Source: Candidatus Magasanikbacteria bacterium CG11_big_fil_rev_8_21_14_0_20_39_34 (GTDB taxonomy: Bacteria; Patescibacteriota; Patescibacteriia; Magasanikbacterales; UBA922). Taken from it: 63,438 nt of DNA. Position 1 is the first letter of the stretch. Each line of letters starts with the position of its first letter. Below the pieces are notes generated by a model. The model was given only the letters and a program-made list of their open reading frames with translations. It was not told the origin of the DNA and made no database searches. The stretch lies in contig PCWN01000008.1 in the NCBI GenBank assembly GCA_002787355.1, forward strand, positions 1-63,438, written 5' to 3'. The position numbers were made by a program, and so were the translations under genes. Positions 1-8,957 of the stretch are shown piece by piece.

Positions 1-843
1 AAAAAAGAGGTCAAATACTCTCTTATATCCATATCTAAAAGAAATAAAGAATAAACTTCTACTCTTTTTTTTCATTCCTGCAAGTAAAAGTCCTACTGCG
101 GCACCATATGCATATGTTCCCAACATATATGGACAATACTTTTCAAGATCGGTACGAAATTCTTTAATAAACAAATCCATTGCAATCGCACGCTTTTTAG
201 AAAGTTCTTTATTTGGCCTACGCACATGCAATGTTTCAGCGTTGTTTACTATATTATAGATTCCAAGTGGAAGTGGATAAAAATACATTTTTGTATTTCG
301 TGCTAACCTTCGAAAAAAAATAAAATCTAGATTTTGCATTGCCCAGCGAATATCCCCCATATACCTTTTGCGTATCATAAAAAACTGACCCTTTTTTATA
401 TGCATATTTCTTTCACACAAATAGTCCTGATAGTTAACATACCCCTCTTTTTTCATATTAAAACCTGAAAGTTCCTTTGTACCATTTACAGAAAATGGAG
501 CAAAAAAAACGCCAACATCGTGGTGAAGATCAAATGAATGGAGGGCAACATCTAGGGCATTCTTATACAATTCATCATCACTGTCTAAGAAAACTATGAA
601 ATCCCCTTTGGACTTATCTAAACCAAAATTTCTCGCGACATGAACTCCCCTATTTTTTTCAAGATAAAAATAATGTATTCTTTCATCTTGTAAGCCTTTT
701 TTGAAAAGTTCTTGTGTGCCATCTGTAGATCCATCATCTACTATTATAATTTCAAAATCTTGATAATTTTGAATTAAAATACTTTCTATGGCCCGAAATA
801 AAACGTTTCCTCCATTATATGTTGGAATAATAACACTTACCAT
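1..843 (-). CDS. Family 2 glycosyltransferase, cut by window edge
   Basis: The reading frame starts at ATG 843 and stays open for 281 codons to base 1, so the C-terminus lies outside the window. The N-terminus reads MVSVIIPTYNGG, followed by IIIVDDGSTDGT and later FLDSDDEL. These are the GT-A nucleotide-sugar fold, the first acidic motif and the DxD-like metal site of GT2 enzymes. By family knowledge it transfers a sugar from a nucleotide donor at the inner face of the membrane. It is the last visible gene of the leftward polysaccharide operon, 20 nt after the FkbM gene. Donor and acceptor cannot be told from sequence. Confidence 0.9.
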   Translation of the reverse strand, partial: MVSVIIPTYNGGNVLFRAIESILIQNYQDFEIIIVDDGSTDGTQELFKKGLQDERIHYFYLEKNRGVHVARNFGLDKSKGDFIVFLDSDDELYKNALDVALHSFDLHHDVGVFFAPFSVNGTKELSGFNMKKEGYVNYQDYLCERNMHIKKGQFFMIRKRYMGDIRWAMQNLDFIFFRRLARNTKMYFYPLPLGIYNIVNNAETLHVRRPNKELSKKRAIAMDLFIKEFRTDLEKYCPYMLGTYAYGAAVGLLLAGMKKKSRSLFFISFRYGYKRVFDLFF

Positions 844-863
844 AGAATTGATGAAGAAAACCA

Positions 864-1685
864 CTACATGGTTCTATTTTTGAACATTACAACTGCTCGA
901 TTGTGATTTTCTTTTACCTTGATTTTTTCAAACCGTTCTTTCAAAATGTCATAAAAATCCTGTAAAGTTTTGTTTTCAACTAGGTCTCTATGCACTTCTC
1001 CTGTTAAATAGCATAATTTATTCAAGTTTTTTATTTTTTCAAATACTTCATATTCCGCACCTTCAATATCGAACTTCACTATATCTACCCTATCTAAATT
1101 ATGATCCTCAATAACTTTATCTACAGTAATAGTAGATACTTCTACAAAATCTCCTACATATTTTCTTTGAATAATAGAAGATGACCAGTGAAGATCTTCG
1201 CAAGAATAAAATTTAATTCTTTCATTATCTTTACTATAAACTGCTTGATTATATAACACAACATCTGAGCCAAATTGCTCTATATTTAAATGGATAGAAC
1301 AGGCATTCCGAGGATCTGGTTCAAATGCAAAAATTTTTGCCTCAGGATACTTTAATTTAAAATATATGACGGTAGCTCCAATATTGCTTCCCATATCAAA
1401 AATTACCTTTGGTTTTATTTCAAACGGGAAATCATATTCACCATCAATAAAGGTATCCTTTAAAAGATCAAAGTCTAATTGGTTTCGAACAAAAAATGAA
1501 AAAACCTTCCCTTCAAACCGTAGCTGAAAACGCACAAAGTGCTCGAGACGTACTTTTTTGGTGATTTTTCTTCTTAAAAACAAAGCAAAATAACAGAAAA
1601 AAAGCTTACACTTAAAATAAGGGGTTGCACCCAACTGAGAAATATTCAATAATTTTTTAAACCACCGTACTATTTTTTGAATCAT
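864..1685 (-). CDS. FkbM-family SAM-dependent methyltransferase
   Basis: A 273-aa protein. Motif I is at about residues 94-100 (FDMGSNIGA), with FAFEPDP as the acidic end of strand 2 and DIVKFDIEGAEYEVF as the signature of the FkbM family. FkbM-type enzymes O-methylate sugars or other small hydroxyl groups. In this operon the likely substrate is a sugar of a surface glycan (inference from context). The start ATG overlaps the stop of the upstream glycosyltransferase gene as ATGA, which suggests coupled translation. The N-terminal 80 residues are basic and hydrophobic and carry no recognised domain. Confidence 0.85.
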   Translation of the reverse strand: MIQKIVRWFKKLLNISQLGATPYFKCKLFFCYFALFLRRKITKKVRLEHFVRFQLRFEGKVFSFFVRNQLDFDLLKDTFIDGEYDFPFEIKPKVIFDMGSNIGATVIYFKLKYPEAKIFAFEPDPRNACSIHLNIEQFGSDVVLYNQAVYSKDNERIKFYSCEDLHWSSSIIQRKYVGDFVEVSTITVDKVIEDHNLDRVDIVKFDIEGAEYEVFEKIKNLNKLCYLTGEVHRDLVENKTLQDFYDILKERFEKIKVKENHNRAVVMFKNRTM

Positions 1686-2827
1686 ATCTTTTTTATAAAA
1701 TGAAAAATTCGTTTTGCTCTTTTATCCCATGTATATGATTGAACTTTTTGATAGGCATTCTCGGCCATATTAGCATAGGAAGATATATTCTGCAAGATGG
1801 AATCAAGTGCCATCTGAAGTTTGTCTTTGTTCGGTGAATCTTGAAAAAACACCGCTTCATTGTCCCCAATTACTTCCCGTAGAGATGGCAAGTCGGACGT
1901 TACAATTATTCGTTTACTTATCATATACTCAAAGAGCTTCAATGGAGACATAAATTTTGCATAATGCTCTGTATATGGATAATTCATAATAAGAATATCA
2001 CACGCTTTTAGATAAACCGGAATTTCTGACTGCTTTTTGTGTTCTTCAATATGAAAATCTATTTTTGGGATTCCTAAAGCAAAAGCATATTCCTCAAATA
2101 CTTTTTTCTCTTGTGGTTGAGCCCCTACCAAAAGAAGGAAGGTTTCCGGGTATGCTCTTACTATAACTGAGAAAGCTTCTATGATTTCCTTCACTCCCTT
2201 CTCTTTACCCATAGTTTGAAATTTTCCAATATATCCCAAGATAATCCTATTTGAAGGCAAAGATAAAGTTGAGCGAGCCTCCTCCTTTGAGAGTGCAATA
2301 TCAAAAATTTTCTCATCAACAGCATCTGGTTCAACCAATGCTTTCTCCTGTGATAAACCATTCTGAATAAAATATTCCTTGAGTCCAGAAGAAATACAAA
2401 CAACACCTTTGCATCGGCGTAAAAGGCTCTTTATAAAAAAATTATTTTTTTGTGTATGTGCCTCCCAAAATACATTCTTATGCAAAAAAGTAGCAAATAA
2501 AAGTATAAATGGATCTCTTCCATAGATTACATTCTGTCGAGAAAAGAGCACAAACAATGATGACCAAAAAGAGAAAGAAAACATTTGTATATAAAATCCA
2601 ATTTTGCCTAAAAAAATGAGATCCAACGAAGGAACCTTTCGAATAGAAAAAGTTTTTTTTATCCCATAATATAAAAATGGGTCCCCTTTTATTTTGTTAT
2701 TTCTCCAAGGTAAAAGTAACGTCACTTCATCAAATAACTTTGAAAATGAAGAAGACATATTCATTATTTGTACTCCATGAGCCTTTTCTGTAGGAAGTCT
2801 TGCATTGCTTATATAGAGAAGATTCAT
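1682..2827 (-). CDS. GT4-type glycosyltransferase
   Basis: A GT-B glycosyltransferase of about 381 residues. The chosen start (MNLLYISNARLP) overlaps the TGA of the upstream deacetylase gene as ATGA; a start seven codons further up is possible. The N-terminal domain has the HGVQIMNM acceptor-side motif typical of family 4. The C-terminal domain has the donor-binding part (ILGYIGKFQ, then KLFEYMISKRIIVTSDLPSLREV, in which the usual E-x7-E is only partly preserved). The role is addition of a sugar to a lipid-linked or nascent glycan at the cytoplasmic membrane. The sugar is unknown. Confidence 0.85.
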   Translation of the reverse strand: MNLLYISNARLPTEKAHGVQIMNMSSSFSKLFDEVTLLLPWRNNKIKGDPFLYYGIKKTFSIRKVPSLDLIFLGKIGFYIQMFSFSFWSSLFVLFSRQNVIYGRDPFILLFATFLHKNVFWEAHTQKNNFFIKSLLRRCKGVVCISSGLKEYFIQNGLSQEKALVEPDAVDEKIFDIALSKEEARSTLSLPSNRIILGYIGKFQTMGKEKGVKEIIEAFSVIVRAYPETFLLLVGAQPQEKKVFEEYAFALGIPKIDFHIEEHKKQSEIPVYLKACDILIMNYPYTEHYAKFMSPLKLFEYMISKRIIVTSDLPSLREVIGDNEAVFFQDSPNKDKLQMALDSILQNISSYANMAENAYQKVQSYTWDKRAKRIFHFIKKI

Positions 2828-3615
2828 ATTTTTTTCTGAAGCAACCAATTTTTTATCTTATTATAACGATCTACAGTAGAATTAAGTTTTCCACGAAACT
2901 GCACAAAATCCACGCTCGCATCTACTGCAGTTCTCTCCAATAAATAGGGATTGCTTTTCAAACTCACGAGTCCCTCCTTTACACTGACTGCTCCAAGCCA
3001 ACCAGACACTCGGAGATAATTTACCACCTCAGATGTATACCGTCCTTTGGGGTATGCAAAAAGATCTATTTTTTTTCCAAAATTCTTCTCAAGAAATATC
3101 TTCGATATACTTATTTCCTCTTCTGCCTCTTTCTGAGTAATCTTTGTAAGTTTAGGGTGTGTATGTGTATGAGACATTATTTCTATAATACCGGAATTCA
3201 TTAGCTCTTTGATCTCCGAAGAATCTAACATAGGAAGTGTTACCCCACCCGAATTTGTATATGTCTTGCCAATTAAATCTGTTATAACAAAAATAGTAGC
3301 AGGAAAGTTATATTTTTTTAAAATAGGATAAGCTATAGTATAGTTATCTTTATACCCATCATCTATAGTAATACTGACACAATTTGATATATCCTCTTGA
3401 TTACGTAATTTTTCTAATAATTCACGTAATGAAATAACGTGAAATCCTTTTTTATGAAGATACTCCATTTGTTTTCTAAAAGTTTCTTCTTTTACCGTAA
3501 AAAAAGCAGGGTTATCTCCAAAAGAATGGTATGCTAAGATACTCGCTTTCTTTACAAGTTTCAATGCCCCCAAAGAAAGAAGACCATAGGCTAGTGTTTT
3601 GTATAGTTTTTTCAT
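2824..3615 (-). CDS. Polysaccharide deacetylase (NodB/CE4 family)
   Basis: A 263-aa protein with the NodB homology domain. The metal and catalytic Asp pair is in SITIDDGYKD, the metal-binding His pair is in SHTHTHP, and FAYPKGRY is the Arg/Tyr loop. The first 25 residues include a short hydrophobic stretch (YGLLSLGALKLV) that could be a membrane anchor or uncleaved signal, followed by ILAYHSFGDN. The known family reaction is removal of N- or O-acetyl groups from polysaccharides. In the glycan operon it probably modifies the exported polymer. Translation of the next gene is coupled by an ATGA overlap. Confidence 0.85.
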   Translation of the reverse strand: MKKLYKTLAYGLLSLGALKLVKKASILAYHSFGDNPAFFTVKEETFRKQMEYLHKKGFHVISLRELLEKLRNQEDISNCVSITIDDGYKDNYTIAYPILKKYNFPATIFVITDLIGKTYTNSGGVTLPMLDSSEIKELMNSGIIEIMSHTHTHPKLTKITQKEAEEEISISKIFLEKNFGKKIDLFAYPKGRYTSEVVNYLRVSGWLGAVSVKEGLVSLKSNPYLLERTAVDASVDFVQFRGKLNSTVDRYNKIKNWLLQKKI

Positions 3616-3774
3616 ATGTTACAAGAGGAATATATGAGCTATATTCTGCAGCAATCAAAATTTAAAATAGTTAATTTCATCATAACATAGGGGTTTTTTA
3701 GCGTCAATCAAGATACTTTTTTACAAAAAATTCATTCAAACCATTCTTTGTTTATGATAATTTCCATAAAATAT

Positions 3775-3910
3775 AGTGTTTGAAACAAGAGGTATACATT
3801 CGGTGCTCATTGCTTCAAATGTTGTTTTATCAAAACTTTCAGTTCAATTTATATTTGCATTTTGATAAAAAGTTATAGTTTGGACATTGGGAATCCTCCC
3901 ATAAAATGAA
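3775..3910 (-). pseudogene. Decayed remnant of a GT4 glycosyltransferase
   Basis: This lies in the 311-bp gap between the deacetylase and the methyltransferase genes. The bases align by eye with about 4857-5005 inside the neighbouring GT4 gene: a shared core around 'ttgttttatcaaaactttc', then 'gcatttygataa' and 'ccataaaaygaaatt'. Read leftward, the fragment gives pieces such as KVLIKQHLKQ and YLLFQTLYF with in-frame stops. These match SFDKTTLEAM and VVSNTVF of the intact gene. It is a duplicated and eroded fragment with no coding capacity. The rest of the gap is AT-rich without recognisable content. Confidence 0.7.
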
Positions 3911-3926
3911 ATTTTTTCTTTTCATA

Positions 3927-4565
3927 TTATTTTTTTGCTATAACAAAAAAACCCAACGGGACTGAAACTCTCTCCGGAACAAGACGATCCAACACAATAG
4001 CTGCCCCATAAATAAACCATTTCAAAAATCGAAAATAAAAAAAAGGATAGAGCAAATATGCAACAGATGAAAAATTTTTTCCAAAAGGGATAACTTTTAC
4101 CTTCACAAAACCTTGTGACTGACACATCTCTAAAAGCTTTTCACTCGTAAATCTGTAATAGTCATGTGGTTCCGGTGATTCACGAAAAATAAAAGGAGTC
4201 GTGAGAAATAATTTACCTTCTGACTTTAAAACAGAATATATATTATGAATCACCTGTTCAGGTTGTGCAGAAATATAAAGCGTATTATGACAAAAAACCG
4301 TATCATATGATTCTTTTTTTACCTCCCAATGCTCAGCATTCATGTCCAAAAGTATGTCCGGATTTTTTTCTTTGTTACACTCTGCTCGTATAAGCGTAGT
4401 TTCTTTGGGAAGATATTTTCTGTATGTTGGATTTTTCCCACCACCTAAATCAAGGATATTTCCTTGAATATTTTTGCAATATTTTTGCAACTTCCAACTA
4501 AACAAAATACGGTAAATTGTTCTCCCTTTAAAAACTTCTTGTGTGAAATCTATTAACTTTTTCAT
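3927..4565 (-). CDS. Class I SAM-dependent methyltransferase
   Basis: A 212-aa protein. Motif I NILDLGGGKNP is at about residues 35-45. The post-motif region YDTVFCHNTLY is strand 4, and GKLFLTTPF with PEPHDYYRFTSEKL follows. The HDYYRFT element recurs in methyltransferases encoded in polysaccharide clusters. The target is probably a sugar or lipid intermediate. The gene sits between the deacetylase, separated by the glycosyltransferase remnant, and a GT4 gene 81 nt upstream. The C-terminal about 40 residues are hydrophobic (YLLYPFFYFRFLKWFIYG) and may associate with the membrane. Confidence 0.8.
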   Translation of the reverse strand: MKKLIDFTQEVFKGRTIYRILFSWKLQKYCKNIQGNILDLGGGKNPTYRKYLPKETTLIRAECNKEKNPDILLDMNAEHWEVKKESYDTVFCHNTLYISAQPEQVIHNIYSVLKSEGKLFLTTPFIFRESPEPHDYYRFTSEKLLEMCQSQGFVKVKVIPFGKNFSSVAYLLYPFFYFRFLKWFIYGAAIVLDRLVPERVSVPLGFFVIAKK

Positions 4566-4646
4566 ATTCCCATTTTATGATACCAATTTTATGCTACTCC
4601 TCAGTTTTTATTAAAACTGTACAAAAAATGTTGTTGCATAAGTGAA

Positions 4647-5690
4647 TTACGCTTTTAAAGCCTCATATATCTTCCGTGAAAGGCTCAAAGTACTATGCTC
4701 TACACGAATAATTTCTGACATCTTGGATGAAATTCGTTCTTTTTTTTGTACATTCATAGCAAATAATGAAGTAAGCTTTTCTGAAAGATCTGTGCTTTGT
4801 GATTGAGAAAAAATTAACGATTGTTGTAAATCTTGAGGAAAAATTTCACAAAAAACAGTATTGGAAACAACAGGAATGCAGCCTGTGCTCATAGCTTCGA
4901 GCGTTGTTTTGTCAAAGCTTCCAGATCGAGTTAAATTTACGAAGTAATCTGCATTTCGATAATAAGCAACCGTCTGAGCATTTGCTACTTTTCCATAAAA
5001 CGTAATTCTATCTGAAAGCTGAAGATTTTCAACTTTTTCACGTATGGAAAAAAAATAATCTTTACTCGATTCAAGCGGCGCTCCAACAACATCCAGATGC
5101 CATGATTTTTCTTTTAGGTAAGAGAGAGCATCAATAAGTACATCGAGTTCTTTAACCGAAGAAATACGTCCTAAAAAGAGTAATTTTGGTTCTTGCAAAA
5201 AAGTTCTTGGTTTGTATGCAAAGCGTTTTGTATCTATCCCCTGCCCAACTACTACAATTTTTTTTGATTGCAATCGACATGCGTATGCAGTGGACGTGAA
5301 AATAATATCAGTGAAAAAATTCGCAAGGCGTAAAAGAATGGATGTGTGATAGTGTGCAAACCACAGACTTACTTTCTTATCCATCATTCTCCAAAACAGT
5401 CCACCGAGTACAACATAAATAGGATTCATGTGTACAAACACTGCATCATATTGCTTTTTATATGCAAAAATGTATTTATAAAAAAGCCAAAGACGCTTTA
5501 TTTTTCCACTCCCCTTTTCTTTTTTCAAACTTATCACTTGTACATTTTCGGGAAGATCATTTTCACCTTTTTTCAAACAAATAACAGTAACTTGCTGAGC
5601 TTGTTTTGCCATGGCAAAAACCCAATCTTGCATAAAACCAAGAAGGTCGTCATTTTTATCCATTATTTGTGTAACAATAAGAAGTTTCAT
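4647..5690 (-). CDS. GT4-type glycosyltransferase
   Basis: A GT-B fold protein of about 347 residues. The start MKLLIVTQIMD is chosen because it overlaps the stop of the upstream gene as ATGA; a start six codons earlier exists. The donor-binding half is clear: KLLFLGRISSVKEL, then RITFYGKV, then a run from SGSFDKTTLEAMSTG carrying the family E-x7-E-like region. The remnant at 3775-3910 is a damaged paralogue of this C-terminal half. It belongs to the leftward glycan operon. Specificity is unknown. Confidence 0.85.
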   Translation of the reverse strand: MKLLIVTQIMDKNDDLLGFMQDWVFAMAKQAQQVTVICLKKGENDLPENVQVISLKKEKGSGKIKRLWLFYKYIFAYKKQYDAVFVHMNPIYVVLGGLFWRMMDKKVSLWFAHYHTSILLRLANFFTDIIFTSTAYACRLQSKKIVVVGQGIDTKRFAYKPRTFLQEPKLLFLGRISSVKELDVLIDALSYLKEKSWHLDVVGAPLESSKDYFFSIREKVENLQLSDRITFYGKVANAQTVAYYRNADYFVNLTRSGSFDKTTLEAMSTGCIPVVSNTVFCEIFPQDLQQSLIFSQSQSTDLSEKLTSLFAMNVQKKERISSKMSEIIRVEHSTLSLSRKIYEALKA

Positions 5691-6778
5691 AGCAAAGCTT
5701 TTTTCCATGAATCAAGATAGAGACGCAAAGTTTCTTGATGATTTGGTAATTTTTGCAAACTTTTTGATATGCCTACGCATAATTTTCTATAGAAAGCATC
5801 ATCTTGCATAATCCGAATGATAGCATCAGCAAAAGCCTTTTCATCATTTATCGATGTAATAAGTCCACTTGTTTCATTTTCAATAAACTCTCCAGCACAT
5901 CCCACATCTGTCATGACCGTTGGCAGACCTTGAACCGCAGCTTCTATAACCACCCTGCCCCATCCTTCATAATTTGAAGACAATACATGCAAATCTGCCT
6001 TTTTGTACATCTGTGATGTATCATTTGTCCAGCCATGAAGCTGGACGCTTTTTTCAAGTTTAAAATTTTTAATGCACTGCTTGATCTCAGATTGCATTTC
6101 TCCTTTTCCTACCAGTATGAGTTTTGCATCCGGTTGCTTTTCTAGCACATGCTTCCAAGCACGTAAAAGCATCAAAGGATTTTTTTGTTTTACAAAACGT
6201 ATGATACACACACATACTCGTGCTTGCATACGGTCAATTTTTATTGAATTCACGTTTGGAACAAACACGGGAATAACAGTGATTCTATCGCTCTTAAGCC
6301 CAAAGCCTTCAAGTGTATGTTGTATCTTTTTACTCACAACACGAACGCTGTCGGCTTTTTTTATTAGAAACTTCCCTAAATAATAACGAAAAAAATGGAT
6401 ACATTTTTCATTTCTCCAATAGGTATACGAAAAAAAATCTCCATGTTCTTGGATATGCAAACGAATACCACAGGATCTTTTAAGAAAATACCCAAGAAGT
6501 GCATACTCAAAAGGATTCTGTGCAGACACTATCTCTACATTATATTTTTTGACGAGTTGCTTTGCTTGTTTATATAATTTCAAAAGTGTAAAAATAGAAA
6601 ATTCTCTTTTTACTCCAGATACTACCAATCTTTCATTTACCTCTTGAATCAGATCCTCTTCTGCCGGAACCACGACAATGTATTTTTCTACAAGTGTGGA
6701 ATAACTCAAAGCACGCTCTTGAGAATTAGAGTGCGCATGCAAAACATTACTGTCCGAACCAAGAACTAAAATTTTCAT
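5687..6778 (-). CDS. GT4-type glycosyltransferase
   Basis: A 363-aa GT-B protein starting MKILVLGSDSNVLHAHS. The donor domain shows VCIIRFVKQKNP, KLILVGKGEM, VQLHGWTND and SSNYEGWGRVVIEAAVQGLP, the last being the EG...E-x7 signature of family 4. Family knowledge predicts a retaining transfer from a nucleotide sugar at the cytoplasmic membrane. Both ends are ATGA overlaps with neighbouring glycosyltransferase genes, so it is likely translated in strict series with them. Confidence 0.9.
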   Translation of the reverse strand: MKILVLGSDSNVLHAHSNSQERALSYSTLVEKYIVVVPAEEDLIQEVNERLVVSGVKREFSIFTLLKLYKQAKQLVKKYNVEIVSAQNPFEYALLGYFLKRSCGIRLHIQEHGDFFSYTYWRNEKCIHFFRYYLGKFLIKKADSVRVVSKKIQHTLEGFGLKSDRITVIPVFVPNVNSIKIDRMQARVCVCIIRFVKQKNPLMLLRAWKHVLEKQPDAKLILVGKGEMQSEIKQCIKNFKLEKSVQLHGWTNDTSQMYKKADLHVLSSNYEGWGRVVIEAAVQGLPTVMTDVGCAGEFIENETSGLITSINDEKAFADAIIRIMQDDAFYRKLCVGISKSLQKLPNHQETLRLYLDSWKKALL

Positions 6779-7854
6779 AACATATTTACAAATTTTGAAG
6801 CGACATCTGAGAATGAGTAATCCGTATGTACGTCATTAACTTTTTTAACTATATCTTTATACATATTTGGATCTTCATGCATTTCTATAGCCCTTACCAG
6901 CTGATTAATATTTTTTGGGTCAAAAAAGCTAACAACATTGGCATATTCATCCCTGTATCCTGTCTCCTGAGTACAAATCACGGGCGTTCCCAAAGCTAAT
7001 GCTTCAAGCAACGTATTGGGACTCACCTCTGAAAAAGAAGGAATAATAACTGCTCGTGCCTGCGCCATAATATCAAACAATTCTTCTTGTGAAACACTCT
7101 CACTAATAGATATTCTGGATTCTAAATTATGTTCCTTAACCCAGGAAGTTAGCTGACTTTTGAGTGGACCTGATCCCAATATTTTTAGAACAACCTGATC
7201 AAATTGTTCTATAACTTTGAGAAGTATGATGGGATTTTTTAAAGCAACCAATCTTCCAGCAAAAAGGTAAAAGTTCTTCCTATCCTTTTCACTTCGTTTC
7301 ACTATTGGAAAGGGATTCTTGATGACTTCTAGTTTGTCCTGCAAAACACTATATTTTTCCATTAAAATTTTGGAATACATGGTCTCTGTGGCAATGACCT
7401 TATCAAAAGATTGCAAAGAAAATTGTAGCAAATGAATGAGAACCTTTTCCTTGAAAGATTTTGATTTTTGATAATATTCCGAAAGTGTACTCATTTCTCC
7501 ACTTCTTTCCCAAAGATAATCTCCTCCTACACGAACAATCCACTTCTTTGTACGCAAAAATTTTGATGCACACGCACAAGGCAAGCCCGTACTGAACGCA
7601 TTAAACGTAATAACTACATCATATTTTTTTTGATGAAAAACAAGGTAGAAAAAAAGACGTAGCATCCTTAAAAAAGATCCTCCTGAAAAAGAGACACATG
7701 CTGTATCTTTTGTATATGTTGCCGTATATACCTCATACCCCAAATTTTTGAATTCCTCAAAAAGATGCGCAACATACATAGAAGGCCCTCCAATCTCCGG
7801 CGGAAAAATACTACTCACCAATAGAATCTTTTCTTTTTGAGATTCTTCTTTCAT
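6775..7854 (-). CDS. GT4-type glycosyltransferase
   Basis: A 359-aa GT-B protein. The N-terminal motif VSSIFPPEIGGPSMYV is a classic family 4 acceptor-side opening. The C-terminal half has LFAGRLVALKNP, LKILGSGPL and PSFSEVSPNTLLEALALGTPV. By homology it is a retaining glycosyltransferase for an envelope glycan. Its start overlaps the preceding gene's stop as ATGA. No unusual features or missing motifs were noticed. Confidence 0.9.
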   Translation of the reverse strand: MKEESQKEKILLVSSIFPPEIGGPSMYVAHLFEEFKNLGYEVYTATYTKDTACVSFSGGSFLRMLRLFFYLVFHQKKYDVVITFNAFSTGLPCACASKFLRTKKWIVRVGGDYLWERSGEMSTLSEYYQKSKSFKEKVLIHLLQFSLQSFDKVIATETMYSKILMEKYSVLQDKLEVIKNPFPIVKRSEKDRKNFYLFAGRLVALKNPIILLKVIEQFDQVVLKILGSGPLKSQLTSWVKEHNLESRISISESVSQEELFDIMAQARAVIIPSFSEVSPNTLLEALALGTPVICTQETGYRDEYANVVSFFDPKNINQLVRAIEMHEDPNMYKDIVKKVNDVHTDYSFSDVASKFVNML

Positions 7855-8957
7855 AACGAATCTTCATAAATATTCTTAATATCTTTCAAAATATTTTTCC
7901 ACTCAAAACTTTTTACAGTATTTTTTGCATTTTCTATAAACCTTTTTCGCAGTGACTCATCATGCAAAAGTTGAAACACAGCTTCCTCTATCTCCTTACT
8001 GTTTTTTTCCTCAATTAAAAGACCTGTTTTCCCGTCCTCGATAATATCGGGAATACCTCCCACACGTGTTCCAATCACAGGAACACCACAGGCTTGTGCT
8101 TCTATAAAAACAATTCCTAATCCTTCTGCCAGAGAGGGACAAATAAAAATTTCTGACTTGCTCATTTCCTCTAAAACTTGCTTATGTGGAAGGTTCCCCA
8201 AAAGTTTTACGCTCTTTTCAATATGTAAATTTTCAATTTGTCTTTCAATATTTTTGCGTTCCTCACCTTCTCCCACTAAAACAAGCTGTGCCCCCGGGAA
8301 TTGTCTGAGTATCTGTGGCCACGCCTCCAAAAGATATTTGTGCCCCTTTACCCATGAAAGACGCCCTACACAAATAATCCGCCCCGGAATTGATTCTGTA
8401 TCTCCCGGAACATCTGAAAAATCCAAGCCATTGGGTGTAATCGTTACCATATCCTTCCGAAATGAACTCCCCCTACTCGCCAAAAAACGACTTATCGCCG
8501 TTACTTTATGAGGGTTTACATGTATTCCCCTCCAAAACATTCGAAGAAAAATATTCTTTTGCTTATCCTCATGATCCAGCCCACCACTTTGCAATGTTAA
8601 AATTCTTTTTGCTGAAGGAAGAACAAAACGCAAAAACATCAATGCAATACCTGCATAACTTTCAAGAATTGCATGCACCACCTGAGGGTGTAATTTCTTT
8701 GCTGCAAAAGGTGCCAAAAATGGATACAGATACTTATCAAACCTACTTCCAAAACCCACGCGAACCAAAGTAAATGTATCACGATATTCCTTTTTGGGAA
8801 GATCTTTTTGGATTCGAGCCGTTACAAGTGTCATTTCGTATTCAGAACCAAGATGCTCCAAAATCTCCTTCACCATCTGTTCTGCCCCACTCATGAATGG
8901 CTCATAAAATGCCGAAAAAAGTACAATTTTAGGCTTGCTGCGACTGGTACCACTCAT
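7851..8957 (-). CDS. GT4-type glycosyltransferase
   Basis: A GT-B glycosyltransferase of about 368 residues. It shows FSAFYEPFMSGAEQMV at the N-terminus and IICVGRLSWVKGH, QLVLVGEGEE, VKLLGNLPH and CPSLAEGLGIVFIEAQACGVPVIG in the donor half, a full family 4 signature. The start is ambiguous: ATG 8957 (MSGTSRSK) or ATG 8978. Both lie inside the end of the upstream epimerase gene, so the genes overlap by 29 or 50 bp. Sugar specificity is unknown. Confidence 0.9.
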   Translation of the reverse strand: MSGTSRSKPKIVLFSAFYEPFMSGAEQMVKEILEHLGSEYEMTLVTARIQKDLPKKEYRDTFTLVRVGFGSRFDKYLYPFLAPFAAKKLHPQVVHAILESYAGIALMFLRFVLPSAKRILTLQSGGLDHEDKQKNIFLRMFWRGIHVNPHKVTAISRFLASRGSSFRKDMVTITPNGLDFSDVPGDTESIPGRIICVGRLSWVKGHKYLLEAWPQILRQFPGAQLVLVGEGEERKNIERQIENLHIEKSVKLLGNLPHKQVLEEMSKSEIFICPSLAEGLGIVFIEAQACGVPVIGTRVGGIPDIIEDGKTGLLIEEKNSKEIEEAVFQLLHDESLRKRFIENAKNTVKSFEWKNILKDIKNIYEDSL

